The notes under the pieces: generated by a model
What the model was told of the DNA's origin: nothing
The model's database searches: none
Seen by the model: the letters and a program-made list of their open reading frames with translations, nothing else
In this document: piece after piece, positions 43,935 through 53,552 of the stretch
Layout of the letters: every line of letters begins with the position of its first letter
Numbering within the stretch: the first letter of the stretch is position 1
Made by a program: the position numbers and the translations under genes
NCBI GenBank assembly: GCA_007618135.1
Contig: PHFX01000148.1
Location: 1 to 64,000 of the forward strand
Direction of reading: 5' to 3'
Source of the DNA: Candidatus Brocadia sp. WS118
GTDB lineage: Bacteria > Planctomycetota > Brocadiia > Brocadiales > Brocadiaceae
Length of the DNA stretch: 64,000 bases

Positions 43935-46900
43935 GACCTACTCGTTAATTGTTGATACATTTCAAGCAGCATGGAATTGTCATGGTTTAACTCCAACGCA
44001 TCTTCTGTGTACATTCTCGCATTTATAAATTTACCATGATTCATCAGTGAGCGTGCCGCTTCGATATAAAGACTTACATTTTGTGTATCGCTTTCAATCA
44101 ATTTTTGAACAGCATCTATATCCCTGACCTTTATTGCTTCTACGTGATAACCAACGGTAAATTGGTCAATAAAGTGGTTTTTTTCGAGCGCAAAAAGATA
44201 TCGTGGTATCCATTCACCAAATAGATATTTGATAAACTCAACGTTATTTCCGTGCAGGTGCTGATGTTTTGGCAATGTCCATACCATACGTGCACATTCC
44301 TGAGCCAGCAGTTTGAAAAATCCTCCGTTTGGTGAGATCTCAGATACATACAAACTAAATTTACTGCAAAAATGTTTATACCATTCCGGTGTATACCCGC
44401 CATAATAGTGATACGGTAGTTGATGCAGTCCTGATCCAAGCGGTGCGGTCAAAAACAGTCTGCCTCCGGGCTTCAGTATGCGGGATATCTCCCGGAGCGC
44501 TTCGATTGGTTCCGGGGTATGTTCCAAAACTTCAGTGCAGATGATTACGTCAAAGGAGTTGTCCATTACCGGTATAGCGCAGATATCCGACTCGTAATCA
44601 ATTTTGCCGTATTCCGCTGTTCCACCGAGCTTCTCACCCAGATATCGTTTGAAATCATGAGTTTTGTAATCACAATGCGCAAACAGCGCACGGTAAGGAC
44701 ATGTTCCCGCCCCGATATCCAAAACACGGGAACCAGCAGGAACGGTCAATGCCTTCATACGAACCCAGCTGTCACGCTCTCTCTGGTTAAAGTCGTGTAT
44801 TTCCTGAATTGGTTGTTCTGTCCCGGGCTGTTGGAAGATATGAGCGATCTGTTCTAACTGGGAACCACAATACGAAGGCTGCCATGTTGATGTCGTTTCG
44901 AGTTTATCAGATAAAAGAGAACGAAGCTGTTGCTTCCATACTTCAAAGGTTGGCTGCTCAGTAGGTGCAACGGTGCTTTCCCACAACATTTCTTCAGCGG
45001 CCTTTACCTGCACTGCCAAAGAGACGTTTTGTGATTTTACCGCAATCACGGTAACGTTTGATAAAAAAGGTTCGTGTGGCCAGGACGTTGACTGTGTCTG
45101 GACAACTCTAAATCCAAGATTGTTCAAAGTGTGTTCAAATCGTTCAGGAAACCAGTGGTCAACATGATATGCCCAGCGTGATGACTGATCGCCGGCAATG
45201 TGGCGGACAACTCCCATTTTTGTCTTCCAGGAATATTCACCCAGCAATGTTTTGGCGCTTCCGATGAGATCGGGTGTCTCAATATGGAGTTTTCCGTCAA
45301 TCTTTAGCCAGTGGTGCCATTTGATAAGCAGGGCAAGCGCAGTCACTCTGTTGAAATGTTCGAACACGTGATGCAAGCGAATTTCATCGACACTTTCAGC
45401 CGGGAAATTCAGCTTTATGATGTCAGCATATAAATCCGCTTTCACTTCCATTACGTTGTGCTGAGAGGGGGGGAAATCGATATTGACATAATCGATCAAA
45501 TACTGTTCTCCACAGCCGAGGTGGAGACGAAGCGGTTTATTACCCTCCCAGATAGCATTAGAGCAAAGGTATACCAAGCTGTCTTTATACAATAAATGGG
45601 TATCATGGTTAACCGGAGAATTTTTCGGAACATTATCAACCTGGCGTTCTCGATGAACGGGCAGAGTTGAAGTTTGTGTTTTATCATTCCCAGTCGCCTG
45701 AGACAAGGGTTGGCTTGTACCTGTGGTAAGGTTTTCCTTCCTTTCTTTATCTATGGCCATAGCGAGTTCGCTAAGCAACTGTCCGGTGTGTCTGATAAGA
45801 TCCGGTGTTTGTGATTCACCGATGCGGTTATAAAACAGGATCGATTTATGAATTAATTCTATTCGCTGCTTTAAAAGCTCAAATAATTGAGGAAGAAGCC
45901 GGTTAATCAGCGGTTCGTCAGCAGTATTTTCGGCAATTTTCCAATATCTTTCGTCATCAGCTGCTAGATGAGGCATTGACGTGTTAAATAACTCACACAT
46001 CTTGTTGCATATTTGTTTGTCCTGCTCAGTTTTAACGGTGTCATTTTGTACCCAATTGAAAAGGTTGCAAGAGTGCACAATAAATCCCCGCAAGCTAGCA
46101 CACCGGGCGTAGGATTTTTGTAACCGGGAAAGATGAGATGTCTCGATTTCCTCGAAGACTTTTTGTAAAAAAAAGAACTGATGTCTGACATAATATATCC
46201 AGATTAATAACGGTTTATCTAATCCCGGCATTCCTATATTTGGGTCAGGGTCGACGTAGCGATGTTTATCACGGTAATAGAATAAATGCTCGTCGAGACA
46301 ATAGCACTGGTATCCGTGCAAAAAAAATTTCGTTATGAAAAGATTGTCAACGTTTGCCCGCAATTGATCAAAGGCCTCAAACGGCAGCATACGCCGGAAA
46401 CTGTCAGTCCTGTAGACTCCAAATGCGATTGGAAGAATATTGCGTTTCTGAATATACGTAACGAAGTTAGCAAATGGTGAGACTTTATTGCTATAATAAT
46501 CCTTTTGAGCCAAAATCGGTCGGTTTGGTTTGCCAAAAATATCGATATAATATCCGTTCGAATACACCATCGCAATATCAGGTTGTTGCTCCAGGACGCA
46601 AACCGTTTTTTCAATGTAGCGTGGATCCCACAGATCATCATCATTTGCGCCCATGTAGTACTTGCCGCGCATAAATTGCGCCAGGTGATTTACTCCATCT
46701 TCAGGGAATCTTTTCCGATCGTCAAGAATATAGTGGATGCGAGGGTCTTTTGCTGCATACTCCTTGCAAACAGTAGATGTCTCATCGGTAGACTGATTGT
46801 CTAAAATCAGCAACTCAAAATTATGAAATGTTTGGGAAAGTAAGGAATCAAGTGCACGCGGCAGGAGTCGTTGACCATTTGACCGGCTATAAGAAAAAGA

Positions 46901-48268
46901 ATTGTATACCGGCATAAGTATACTGACGAGCGGTTCGTTTAAGAGCGGCGGTTTCTCCTTGTTGTCTTTGTCCTGTGCTTCCTCTGCTGTTACGGTCGAT
47001 TCTGTAGTCGTATTTTTATCAAGATGAGAAATGCTGCCAGATTGAGAGTCTAATTTTGCAGTTTTCCCTGAATCATCCGGGCTATTCACATTCCCGCTTT
47101 CAATCCAATCGAGTAGCTGACCCACGAATTTCTCAGAGGTATGAAGACTCCTGAGTTTATTGAGCGCATTCGCTGCTATGCGCTGTCCATAACCCGGTTC
47201 ATGCCTGATTCGTTGGATGTGCGAAACCAATTGATCGGGATTATTGCTGTCATACAGCAAAATTTCCTTTCCGTCTTCATACAGCGCTTTGGTCCTGGAG
47301 CGACCCGGTATTTCCCACGAAATTACCGGACGTCCGGCAGCTATCCCCTCAACAATCCGGCCCGCTTGGATTTTGCTATACTGAGGCAGGTTGACAACCG
47401 CACACCCCCCCTGCAGCCCCTGCAACCAAAGGGCAAAGCATTGTCTGCGAATATCGCGAAGGTTGTTGATATAGTTTTCAAACATGGTTGTTGAAAACGG
47501 TCTGCCGCTCTTCAGATACTGTTCGGCAGTGTAATGCAATTGATCGAATCGTTCCGGTAAATCAGTGTCATATTCAGGTGATGCCTCCGGCCGAACAAGC
47601 ACGCCTTTTAAAGAATTCAGGTCCAGCCATTTTTTTCTGTCACCATAAAGTGCGCCATAAAATACTGCGTGATTCTTTGACACTGGCGGAGCTTGTTCGC
47701 AAATGAAACGTGCCGGAATTATACCACCACCCCACCACATTGCCGGCACAGGGCCATGAGTATTAAATTTATCCACATCAACTTCATCGGCAGCTATTAC
47801 ATGAGTTACATACGCGAGACTTTTCTCTACCGCCCTGAGTCTTTTTTGTGTGCCTTCCGGATTGCCAGCCCATTCCCGCGGATCTGTTTCCAGACTTTCA
47901 CAAAGAAAACCAACGCGAATGGGGGCTATCCCGGCAATCCAGTCAAGGAATGCTTCATCTAAATTGCTGTGAGAAATCTCAAACCAGACCTGATCGAACT
48001 GCTGAAACTCACATATTTTACGAGCATAATTCAGCCAAGACCCTGCTGCCTGTGATGGCACTTCGTGCAATGCCGGAATGGTCACATATTGAACGCCAAG
48101 AGTCTTCAGGGCTTCTTCCATCCCGATGCCTAATGGGTATGCCCAATGGCTTGCATTTGCCCATGTTTGAAACTCTAATGGGATAAATAATACCTTCACT
48201 TTGGCATGTTGTTTTACCTTGCCAGCAGCATCGTAATGATTCACTCGTTTCACTCCGGCCAAATCCAT
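43931..48268 (-). CDS. Giant glycosyltransferase-methyltransferase fusion
   Basis: 1445 residues. About 1-405: a glycosyltransferase-like region (VLFIPLEFQTWANASHW, VPAMWWGGGIIPARF, IVEGIAAGRPVISWEIPGRS). About 445-690: GT2 domain (VSILMPVYNSFSYSR, LLILDNQSTDETSTV, GANDDDLWDPRY with an acidic metal site). About 900-1075: first SAM methyltransferase (LRLHLGCGEQYLIDYVNIDF, HVFEHFN). About 1170-1330: second (VLDIGAGTCPYRALF, VIICTEVLEHTPEPIEAL, LKPGGRLFLTAPLG). A short TPR-like tail ends it. It overlaps the next gene by 4 nt (ATGA), so both giant proteins are co-expressed. Two methyltransferases suggest O- or N-methylated glycan residues. Confidence 0.82.
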   Translation of the reverse strand: MDLAGVKRVNHYDAAGKVKQHAKVKVLFIPLEFQTWANASHWAYPLGIGMEEALKTLGVQYVTIPALHEVPSQAAGSWLNYARKICEFQQFDQVWFEISHSNLDEAFLDWIAGIAPIRVGFLCESLETDPREWAGNPEGTQKRLRAVEKSLAYVTHVIAADEVDVDKFNTHGPVPAMWWGGGIIPARFICEQAPPVSKNHAVFYGALYGDRKKWLDLNSLKGVLVRPEASPEYDTDLPERFDQLHYTAEQYLKSGRPFSTTMFENYINNLRDIRRQCFALWLQGLQGGCAVVNLPQYSKIQAGRIVEGIAAGRPVISWEIPGRSRTKALYEDGKEILLYDSNNPDQLVSHIQRIRHEPGYGQRIAANALNKLRSLHTSEKFVGQLLDWIESGNVNSPDDSGKTAKLDSQSGSISHLDKNTTTESTVTAEEAQDKDNKEKPPLLNEPLVSILMPVYNSFSYSRSNGQRLLPRALDSLLSQTFHNFELLILDNQSTDETSTVCKEYAAKDPRIHYILDDRKRFPEDGVNHLAQFMRGKYYMGANDDDLWDPRYIEKTVCVLEQQPDIAMVYSNGYYIDIFGKPNRPILAQKDYYSNKVSPFANFVTYIQKRNILPIAFGVYRTDSFRRMLPFEAFDQLRANVDNLFITKFFLHGYQCYCLDEHLFYYRDKHRYVDPDPNIGMPGLDKPLLIWIYYVRHQFFFLQKVFEEIETSHLSRLQKSYARCASLRGFIVHSCNLFNWVQNDTVKTEQDKQICNKMCELFNTSMPHLAADDERYWKIAENTADEPLINRLLPQLFELLKQRIELIHKSILFYNRIGESQTPDLIRHTGQLLSELAMAIDKERKENLTTGTSQPLSQATGNDKTQTSTLPVHRERQVDNVPKNSPVNHDTHLLYKDSLVYLCSNAIWEGNKPLRLHLGCGEQYLIDYVNIDFPPSQHNVMEVKADLYADIIKLNFPAESVDEIRLHHVFEHFNRVTALALLIKWHHWLKIDGKLHIETPDLIGSAKTLLGEYSWKTKMGVVRHIAGDQSSRWAYHVDHWFPERFEHTLNNLGFRVVQTQSTSWPHEPFLSNVTVIAVKSQNVSLAVQVKAAEEMLWESTVAPTEQPTFEVWKQQLRSLLSDKLETTSTWQPSYCGSQLEQIAHIFQQPGTEQPIQEIHDFNQRERDSWVRMKALTVPAGSRVLDIGAGTCPYRALFAHCDYKTHDFKRYLGEKLGGTAEYGKIDYESDICAIPVMDNSFDVIICTEVLEHTPEPIEALREISRILKPGGRLFLTAPLGSGLHQLPYHYYGGYTPEWYKHFCSKFSLYVSEISPNGGFFKLLAQECARMVWTLPKHQHLHGNNVEFIKYLFGEWIPRYLFALEKNHFIDQFTVGYHVEAIKVRDIDAVQKLIESDTQNVSLYIEAARSLMNHGKFINARMYTEDALELNHDNSMLLEMYQQLTSRS

Positions 48269-48277
48269 CCTGGGTAT

Positions 48278-49489
48278 TCAGGAATATTTTGATAAAAAAG
48301 ACTCTATTTCCTTGATAACATAATTGCATTCTTCTTTACCCAGATCCTGATGGACTCCAATATGAATGCCATTTTTGCCGATATACTCAGCGTTTGGAAA
48401 TTCACCGTACTGGTATCCTAAAAAACCGAAACCCGGGCATTGGGTAGGCATAGAAGAAAAGAGATTCCGTGTATCAATCCCCTGTTGTTCAAGACAATTA
48501 ACCAGCTGATTTCTGTTAAATTTTACCCCTTCCTGAATAATAATGGGAAAGGCGTGAGGACCTATCCTTTCATGTGGTTCCTCTTCAATCGTGGCAAGAT
48601 AGGGTTCAAATTGCCTGAACTGGTTCATCAGATACAGGAGATTCTCTCTTCTTTTTTCCAGTATCGTATGATATTCATCCATATTTCCAAGACCTACAGC
48701 AGCTTCAAGCTCATTCATTTTTGATGAATACCCGATTCTTTCAAAAATAAATCGTATATCCTCACCATTCGCATTTGAAAACCTTTTCGTACAATATCCA
48801 GAGTTGACATTGAGCACACATTGTTCACACTTACAGGCACGGCCATGAGATCGTATGGATCTGAGCACTTCGGCAAATTCAGCGTTATTAGTTACAATAA
48901 TACCGCCTTCAATGGTGGTAATGATATGAGCAAGATACAGACTAAATGCCCCTAAATCACCTAGCGTACCGGCTTCTTTTCCTTTATAAAGCGCTCCATG
49001 TGCCTCTGCTGCATCCTCTATGACATAAAGATCATATTTTTTTGCGATAGCGGTAATTGCATCCATATCCGCGGGTTTCCCCATAAGATGAACGGGCATA
49101 ATCGCCACCGTTTTTTCTGTGATGGCCTCTTCAATTTTCTTTGGATCGATATTTAATGTGTTTCTGTCAATGTCCACAAATGATGGTGTAAATCCCGCAT
49201 GCAAAACCGCATTCCCCGTGGCGACAAAAGATAAAGCGGGGATAATAACTTCATCGCCTCTTTTGGCGCCATAGTCATGAAGAACAGATAACGCCAGGAT
49301 ATCGGCATCTGTTCCGCTACTCACGGCAATGGCCTCCTTTGCTCCAATGAGTGCAGCAAATCTTTTTTCAAGTTCACGTACATACTTGCCATTTGAAACC
49401 CTTTTGGTAGCTAATACCTCATAAATAATGTTTTTTGACCTTTCCGTTATGGAAATAGTTCCAAAGGGTATTTTCATTTTTTCAGTCAT
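48278..49489 (-). CDS. DegT-fold PLP enzyme of the E1/ColD dehydratase type (His in place of PLP Lys)
   Basis: 403 residues, DegT/DnrJ/EryC1/StrS fold. In aminotransferases of this fold the PLP Lys lies in FSFYPTKNL-TGEGG; here AFSLYLAHIITTIEGG has His188 at that place. The same change defines sugar 3-dehydratases: ColD and the E1 enzyme RfbH/DdhC (YPAHHITMGEGG). As in E1, Cys cluster residues follow (C219, C221, C224, C233, then TKRF). E1's first cluster Cys would align with Ala161 (EDAAEA), so the iron-sulfur site, if present, is altered. Likely reaction: C3 deoxygenation of a nucleotide 4-keto-6-deoxysugar. It starts directly after the stop of the nucleotidyltransferase gene (TAA-ATG). Confidence 0.8.
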   Translation of the reverse strand: MTEKMKIPFGTISITERSKNIIYEVLATKRVSNGKYVRELEKRFAALIGAKEAIAVSSGTDADILALSVLHDYGAKRGDEVIIPALSFVATGNAVLHAGFTPSFVDIDRNTLNIDPKKIEEAITEKTVAIMPVHLMGKPADMDAITAIAKKYDLYVIEDAAEAHGALYKGKEAGTLGDLGAFSLYLAHIITTIEGGIIVTNNAEFAEVLRSIRSHGRACKCEQCVLNVNSGYCTKRFSNANGEDIRFIFERIGYSSKMNELEAAVGLGNMDEYHTILEKRRENLLYLMNQFRQFEPYLATIEEEPHERIGPHAFPIIIQEGVKFNRNQLVNCLEQQGIDTRNLFSSMPTQCPGFGFLGYQYGEFPNAEYIGKNGIHIGVHQDLGKEECNYVIKEIESFLSKYS

Positions 49490-50224
49490 TTAGCGCCTCA
49501 TGGTTTGATAGGTAAAATTACGAAAGACCTTCTGAGCCAATTCGTATCTTTCTGGTACTCCAATATCAATAAGTTGCTGGTTTTCAACAAACCCATACAT
49601 ATTCCTCTGCCGAATAAGGGTTGGAAACAAGTCATATTCAAGTGAATATTTTTTTCCTGCCGGTATGAGAGAAACGACCTCTTTATCGAAAATATATATC
49701 CCTGCGTTAACGAAACCATACGCGTCGTCAAATTTTTCATGAAAACTGACAATTCGATGCGTCTCAGTTATTTTCACGATGCCACAATCGTTTGATTTGT
49801 CGGTCGGGATCAACGCAATACTTGCAAACGATTCTTTTGAGATATGAAATTCAAGAAAGTTATAGATGTTTACCTTACAAAATGAATCACCGTTCATTAC
49901 CAGAAAAACATTACTCTGAATCAGTGATTCTGCGTTTTTTATAGCCCCAGCTGTGCCCAGTGGTTCTTTTTCTTCAGAAAAGAGCAAATCTATGGGATAC
50001 TCCTTGTTTTCGTAGTATTTCCTTACGAAGTCTCCTTTATAACCCGTACACAGGATAAACCGTTTACTACCATATCTGCTCAAATACTCTACCAGTATGT
50101 CAAGAAACGGATGCTGGTTTATTTTTGCCATGGGTTTCGGACGATCATGTACGATTTTTCTCAGCCGGGTACCTAAGCCACCACAAAGAATAACCACATC
50201 AATATTTTCAGAGAGTGGATTCAT
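49490..50224 (-). CDS. Sugar-1-phosphate nucleotidyltransferase, HddC-like
   Basis: 244 residues. The nucleotide-binding signature VVILCGGLGTRLRKIVHDRPKPMAKINQHPFLD and the D-x-D-type VMNGDSFC segment mark an NTP-transferase. The adjacent GHMP kinase (HddA-like) suggests it is a D-glycero-D-manno-heptose-1-phosphate guanylyltransferase or close relative, but mannose-1-phosphate guanylyltransferase cannot be ruled out. The start overlaps the kinase stop by 4 nt and the stop abuts the ATG of the dehydratase gene, so all three are tightly co-translated. Confidence 0.8.
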   Translation of the reverse strand: MNPLSENIDVVILCGGLGTRLRKIVHDRPKPMAKINQHPFLDILVEYLSRYGSKRFILCTGYKGDFVRKYYENKEYPIDLLFSEEKEPLGTAGAIKNAESLIQSNVFLVMNGDSFCKVNIYNFLEFHISKESFASIALIPTDKSNDCGIVKITETHRIVSFHEKFDDAYGFVNAGIYIFDKEVVSLIPAGKKYSLEYDLFPTLIRQRNMYGFVENQQLIDIGVPERYELAQKVFRNFTYQTMRR

Positions 50225-51327
50225 GAAGTAATATTTAGCAGGTTTTGTGCAGGGAAAACTGATTCCTTGCGCTCCAATCTTTCTCTCGTTTTTACTACAT
50301 AAGGCATTGGAATGAATGTATTACTTTCTATCCGTTCCTTTTCCGGTTGATAAACAATAATCTGACTCCCATTGTTTTCAAAATGAAAAGGAACAAACAA
50401 GTGTCCTTTTAGTTTTTCTTTTATTTTGGACTGGTCTTCTGGTTTTGCAAAAAGGAGGACAAAACCACCACCACCCGCGCCTACCACCTTGCCTCCAATT
50501 GCACCTGCCTCTTGAGCAGATTCATAGATCATGTCGATTTGAGGGGTTGTTATCCTGTCAGAAAGCCCTTTCTTCAGATTCCACGATTCATGCAATAGTT
50601 TTCCAAACTCCGTAATGTCTCTCCTGGAGTTACTCAGTATTTCTAGAGCCTCATCAACCATTTGACGCATAATCCACAACTCGTGTCGCCGGTTGCCGGT
50701 ATTTTCAATCTGATTCTTTGCGATGTCAGAGGCATATCGGGAAAATCCGGTAAATAACAACAGCAGATGGTTTTGTAACTGATGCAATCTATCAATACTT
50801 ATAATGACAGGATTTACCTGAAATGAATTGTCTGCTCTAAAGATAATTTTATTAAACCCGCCAAAAGAGGCTAAAACCTGATCCTGGCAACCCACATTTT
50901 CGTTCAGGATGTTTTGTTCAATTTGAATGGCGTCCTGTGCTAATTGTATTTTTGTCGGCATGATCCCTTTAATGGCATAGAGGCAGTGCAATAAACCAAC
51001 GGTAAATGAAGAGCTTGATCCAAGTCCTGTCCGAGCTGGTAAATCGCCATCATGATGGATTTCTACTCCCTCATGAATATTCATAAATTGTAACGTTGCC
51101 CGGATAGAAGGATGCCGAATTTCAGCAATATCTTTTACTGCCTCTATTTTGGAATAAACAACACGGTGTTTATGTTCGAAAAAGGGTGGCAGATTCCTGC
51201 AGGTAATATAACAGTATTTGTCGATCGTTGTTGCTAATACGGCACCATCGCTTTCCTTATACCAAACGGGATAGTCTGTACCACCACCAAAAAAAGAGAT
51301 TCTAAACGGCGTTCTGCTAATTATCAT
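50221..51327 (-). CDS. GHMP-family sugar kinase, HddA-like
   Basis: 368 residues from ATG 51327, chosen because AGGAAAG lies 6 nt upstream (an ATG at 51387 lacks this). It opens with RTPFRISFFGGGTDYPVWY, the galactokinase-signature region typical of HddA (D-glycero-D-manno-heptose-7-phosphate kinase) and related GDP-sugar kinases. The ATP loop LPARTGLGSSSSF and the C-terminal VVGAGGGGFVLLF complete the GHMP motifs. It phosphorylates a sugar at C1 to feed the downstream nucleotidyltransferase. Exact substrate inferred from pairing with the HddC-like gene. Confidence 0.8.
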   Translation of the reverse strand: MIISRTPFRISFFGGGTDYPVWYKESDGAVLATTIDKYCYITCRNLPPFFEHKHRVVYSKIEAVKDIAEIRHPSIRATLQFMNIHEGVEIHHDGDLPARTGLGSSSSFTVGLLHCLYAIKGIMPTKIQLAQDAIQIEQNILNENVGCQDQVLASFGGFNKIIFRADNSFQVNPVIISIDRLHQLQNHLLLLFTGFSRYASDIAKNQIENTGNRRHELWIMRQMVDEALEILSNSRRDITEFGKLLHESWNLKKGLSDRITTPQIDMIYESAQEAGAIGGKVVGAGGGGFVLLFAKPEDQSKIKEKLKGHLFVPFHFENNGSQIIVYQPEKERIESNTFIPMPYVVKTRERLERKESVFPAQNLLNITS

Positions 51328-51395
51328 GAAATTCTTTCCTGTATTTAATGACTTCCCTGTCGGTCGTTCTATGAAATATTCATACAACGCCTGTT

Positions 51396-52868
51396 TTAAT
51401 TTTCGAGCAGCTTTCTTTTGAGCCTTATCTTTGTCATTTCATGAATGTGGGCATTAATTTTACTCCCGAACTTTGCCCCGATCATATTCAAGTAATCCGT
51501 GTTATCAAAGTATGTATGGAAGGCGTTATCTCTGAATTTTAGCACTTCTCTTGCACTTACATATCGTGTTGGCAACGGTAACATGTCGAAAGAATGTTGT
51601 GAAAATCCGCCCCATGCTTCAGGAAGTTTCCAATCATTTTGCAAGGCAATCTCATAAAGTTTCGAGCCTGGATATGCCATGGCACAATAAAAGTTAGCCC
51701 ATTCCGTATTTAACTCCATTGCCATGTCAAGGGTTTCTTGCATGGTATCATGCGTATCGTCAGGTAGTCCAAACAGGTAATTTGCTCCTACCCTAATGTC
51801 TGCTAATTGAATCCGACGAACAACGTCGGTTATGTCCTTTCGTTTTAACTGCTTATTAGCGCCATCCCTTACTGCCGCGCTTGCAGATTCGATACCCAAA
51901 CCAAGCCAATTGATACCGGCCTTTTTCATTTTATGAAGATTTTCATACTTGATGGTATCAACCCTGGCATATGCCCAGAGGTTTAAACCGTATCCTTTTT
52001 GAATAATCAAATCAACAATTGCCATATAGTGCTTTTCGTTTAGAATAAATAATTCATCAACAATTTTGATGTTTTTGATTCCGTATTTGTCTGTTAATAA
52101 TCCAATCTCCTCAACCACGAACTCCGGACTCCGGTATCGTATCCCGGATTTTCCAAAAGGGGCGTTGATACAACAGAAAATACAGGAATACGGACAACCA
52201 AGGCTCGTATATATTGCACCATAAGGCATTCTCTTATCTATATCATCAAAGCAGTGCCAGTTATGGGCCCTGTATCTCGTCATCGGTAATAAGTCCCATG
52301 CTGCTACGGGCAAACCTTCGTCCATATCCTGAATTAACGGAGCCGGTGGATTCCTTTTTATTTTTCCACGGTCGCAATACCAGAGCCCAGGTACAAGGGA
52401 ATAATCGTTTTTGCTCTGCCTCAGTGTCTCAATTAAACTCTTCAGGGTAAGAGGTCCTTCTCCTACGATAACAAAATCTACATCTTCATCCTCAATGGTT
52501 CTGCTCGGTAAGGCAGACGGATGAAGCCCTCCGATAGCAACCTTTACAGAGATTTTTGTTTTGATCGCGGTACAAATCTTCCCTGCAATTGTCATATTTT
52601 GCGTTGATGCCGAAGGATGTGAACCATACACAATAACCGCTGCAAGCAAAGGGTCTATTTCAAGGACTTTTAAGGCAGTTTCATCAGGCAATAAATTTTC
52701 AGCATTTGCATCAATAATGTGCACAGCAAAACCTTTGTTTCTGAGATAAGCGGCAATGACTGTTATCCAAAAGGGCGGCTCAATTGCCGTGAGTTCTTTT
52801 CCCAGTTCCTGATAAACCTGCTTTCTGTCTCCGGGATTTATTAATACCAAGTCGGTTTTTCCCCGCAT
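51396..52868 (-). CDS. B12-binding-domain radical SAM protein
   Basis: 490 residues. An N-terminal cobalamin-binding-like Rossmann domain (LVLINPGD, WITVIAAYLRNKGF, GGLHPSALPS, VDFVIVGEGP) precedes a radical SAM core with the cluster motif TSLGCPYSCIFC (Cys225, 229, 232). Such enzymes (class B) often methylate unreactive carbons or phosphorus. In this sugar locus a C-methylation or other radical step is plausible but unproven. Intact SAM-core residues downstream (GLGIESA) are seen. It lies 20 bp after the HAD gene and about 70 bp before the kinase gene. Confidence 0.82.
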   Translation of the reverse strand: MRGKTDLVLINPGDRKQVYQELGKELTAIEPPFWITVIAAYLRNKGFAVHIIDANAENLLPDETALKVLEIDPLLAAVIVYGSHPSASTQNMTIAGKICTAIKTKISVKVAIGGLHPSALPSRTIEDEDVDFVIVGEGPLTLKSLIETLRQSKNDYSLVPGLWYCDRGKIKRNPPAPLIQDMDEGLPVAAWDLLPMTRYRAHNWHCFDDIDKRMPYGAIYTSLGCPYSCIFCCINAPFGKSGIRYRSPEFVVEEIGLLTDKYGIKNIKIVDELFILNEKHYMAIVDLIIQKGYGLNLWAYARVDTIKYENLHKMKKAGINWLGLGIESASAAVRDGANKQLKRKDITDVVRRIQLADIRVGANYLFGLPDDTHDTMQETLDMAMELNTEWANFYCAMAYPGSKLYEIALQNDWKLPEAWGGFSQHSFDMLPLPTRYVSAREVLKFRDNAFHTYFDNTDYLNMIGAKFGSKINAHIHEMTKIRLKRKLLEN

Positions 52869-52888
52869 TGCCGCAACACCTTTCTAGT

Positions 52889-53533
52889 TTACAGCACTTG
52901 TTTGAGATCGGTAAACGTATCAATTATCATGTCGGCTTTTTGTAAATACCTTCTTTTTAGCGTGGAACAAATTGCGATGCAGTACATACCAGCACTTTTT
53001 GCTGATGCTATTCCTACAGGGGCGTTTTCAATCACCACACATTCCGAAGGGATCACAGATAACGACTTTGCAGCACGCAAATACGGCTCAGGGTGTGGTT
53101 TGCAATGATTCACATTATCACCGGTAATTATCACATCCATCTGTCTCAAAAATTTGTCACCTGCTATTTTTAAAAGTCTGGTATAATTTGCACCCGATAC
53201 CAAACCTGTAAAATAACCTCTTCTCTTAAATTCCGGAATAAGTGTCTTGACACCGTCGTAAAAACGAAACCTATGATTTTCGAGATAATATGTTTCCTTC
53301 CGATTAACGATCTCAGTGATTGTTTGTGAATCAAAGCCATTTCTTGCAGAAAAATACTTAGCAACGCCCTCAGTATTCATGCCTTCAAGCAGAAAATACT
53401 CGTTTTTATCGATGCTGATACGGTGTTTTGAAAAGGCGTGTTTCCATGCCACATAGTTGTCATCCATGGTTTCACCGATTACTCCATCAAAATCAAAAAA
53501 TATTGCTTTGAACTGCTTCATGGCAATTTTCAT
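52889..53533 (-). CDS. HAD-superfamily phosphatase/phosphoglucomutase-like hydrolase
   Basis: 214 residues. HAD motif I is AIFFDFDGVIGET (nucleophile Asp), motif II is near GLVSGAN, motif III Lys in NHCKPHPEPYL and motif IV VIENAPVGIASAKSAG. The closest style is the beta-phosphoglucomutase/phosphatase-like subgroup (IA) rather than GmhB, so it may dephosphorylate a sugar phosphate in the same pathway. It lies 19 bp downstream of the UxaA-type gene. Confidence 0.8.
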   Translation of the reverse strand: MKIAMKQFKAIFFDFDGVIGETMDDNYVAWKHAFSKHRISIDKNEYFLLEGMNTEGVAKYFSARNGFDSQTITEIVNRKETYYLENHRFRFYDGVKTLIPEFKRRGYFTGLVSGANYTRLLKIAGDKFLRQMDVIITGDNVNHCKPHPEPYLRAAKSLSVIPSECVVIENAPVGIASAKSAGMYCIAICSTLKRRYLQKADMIIDTFTDLKQVL

Positions 53534-53552
53534 TTATGCAGGGATAAAAAAT

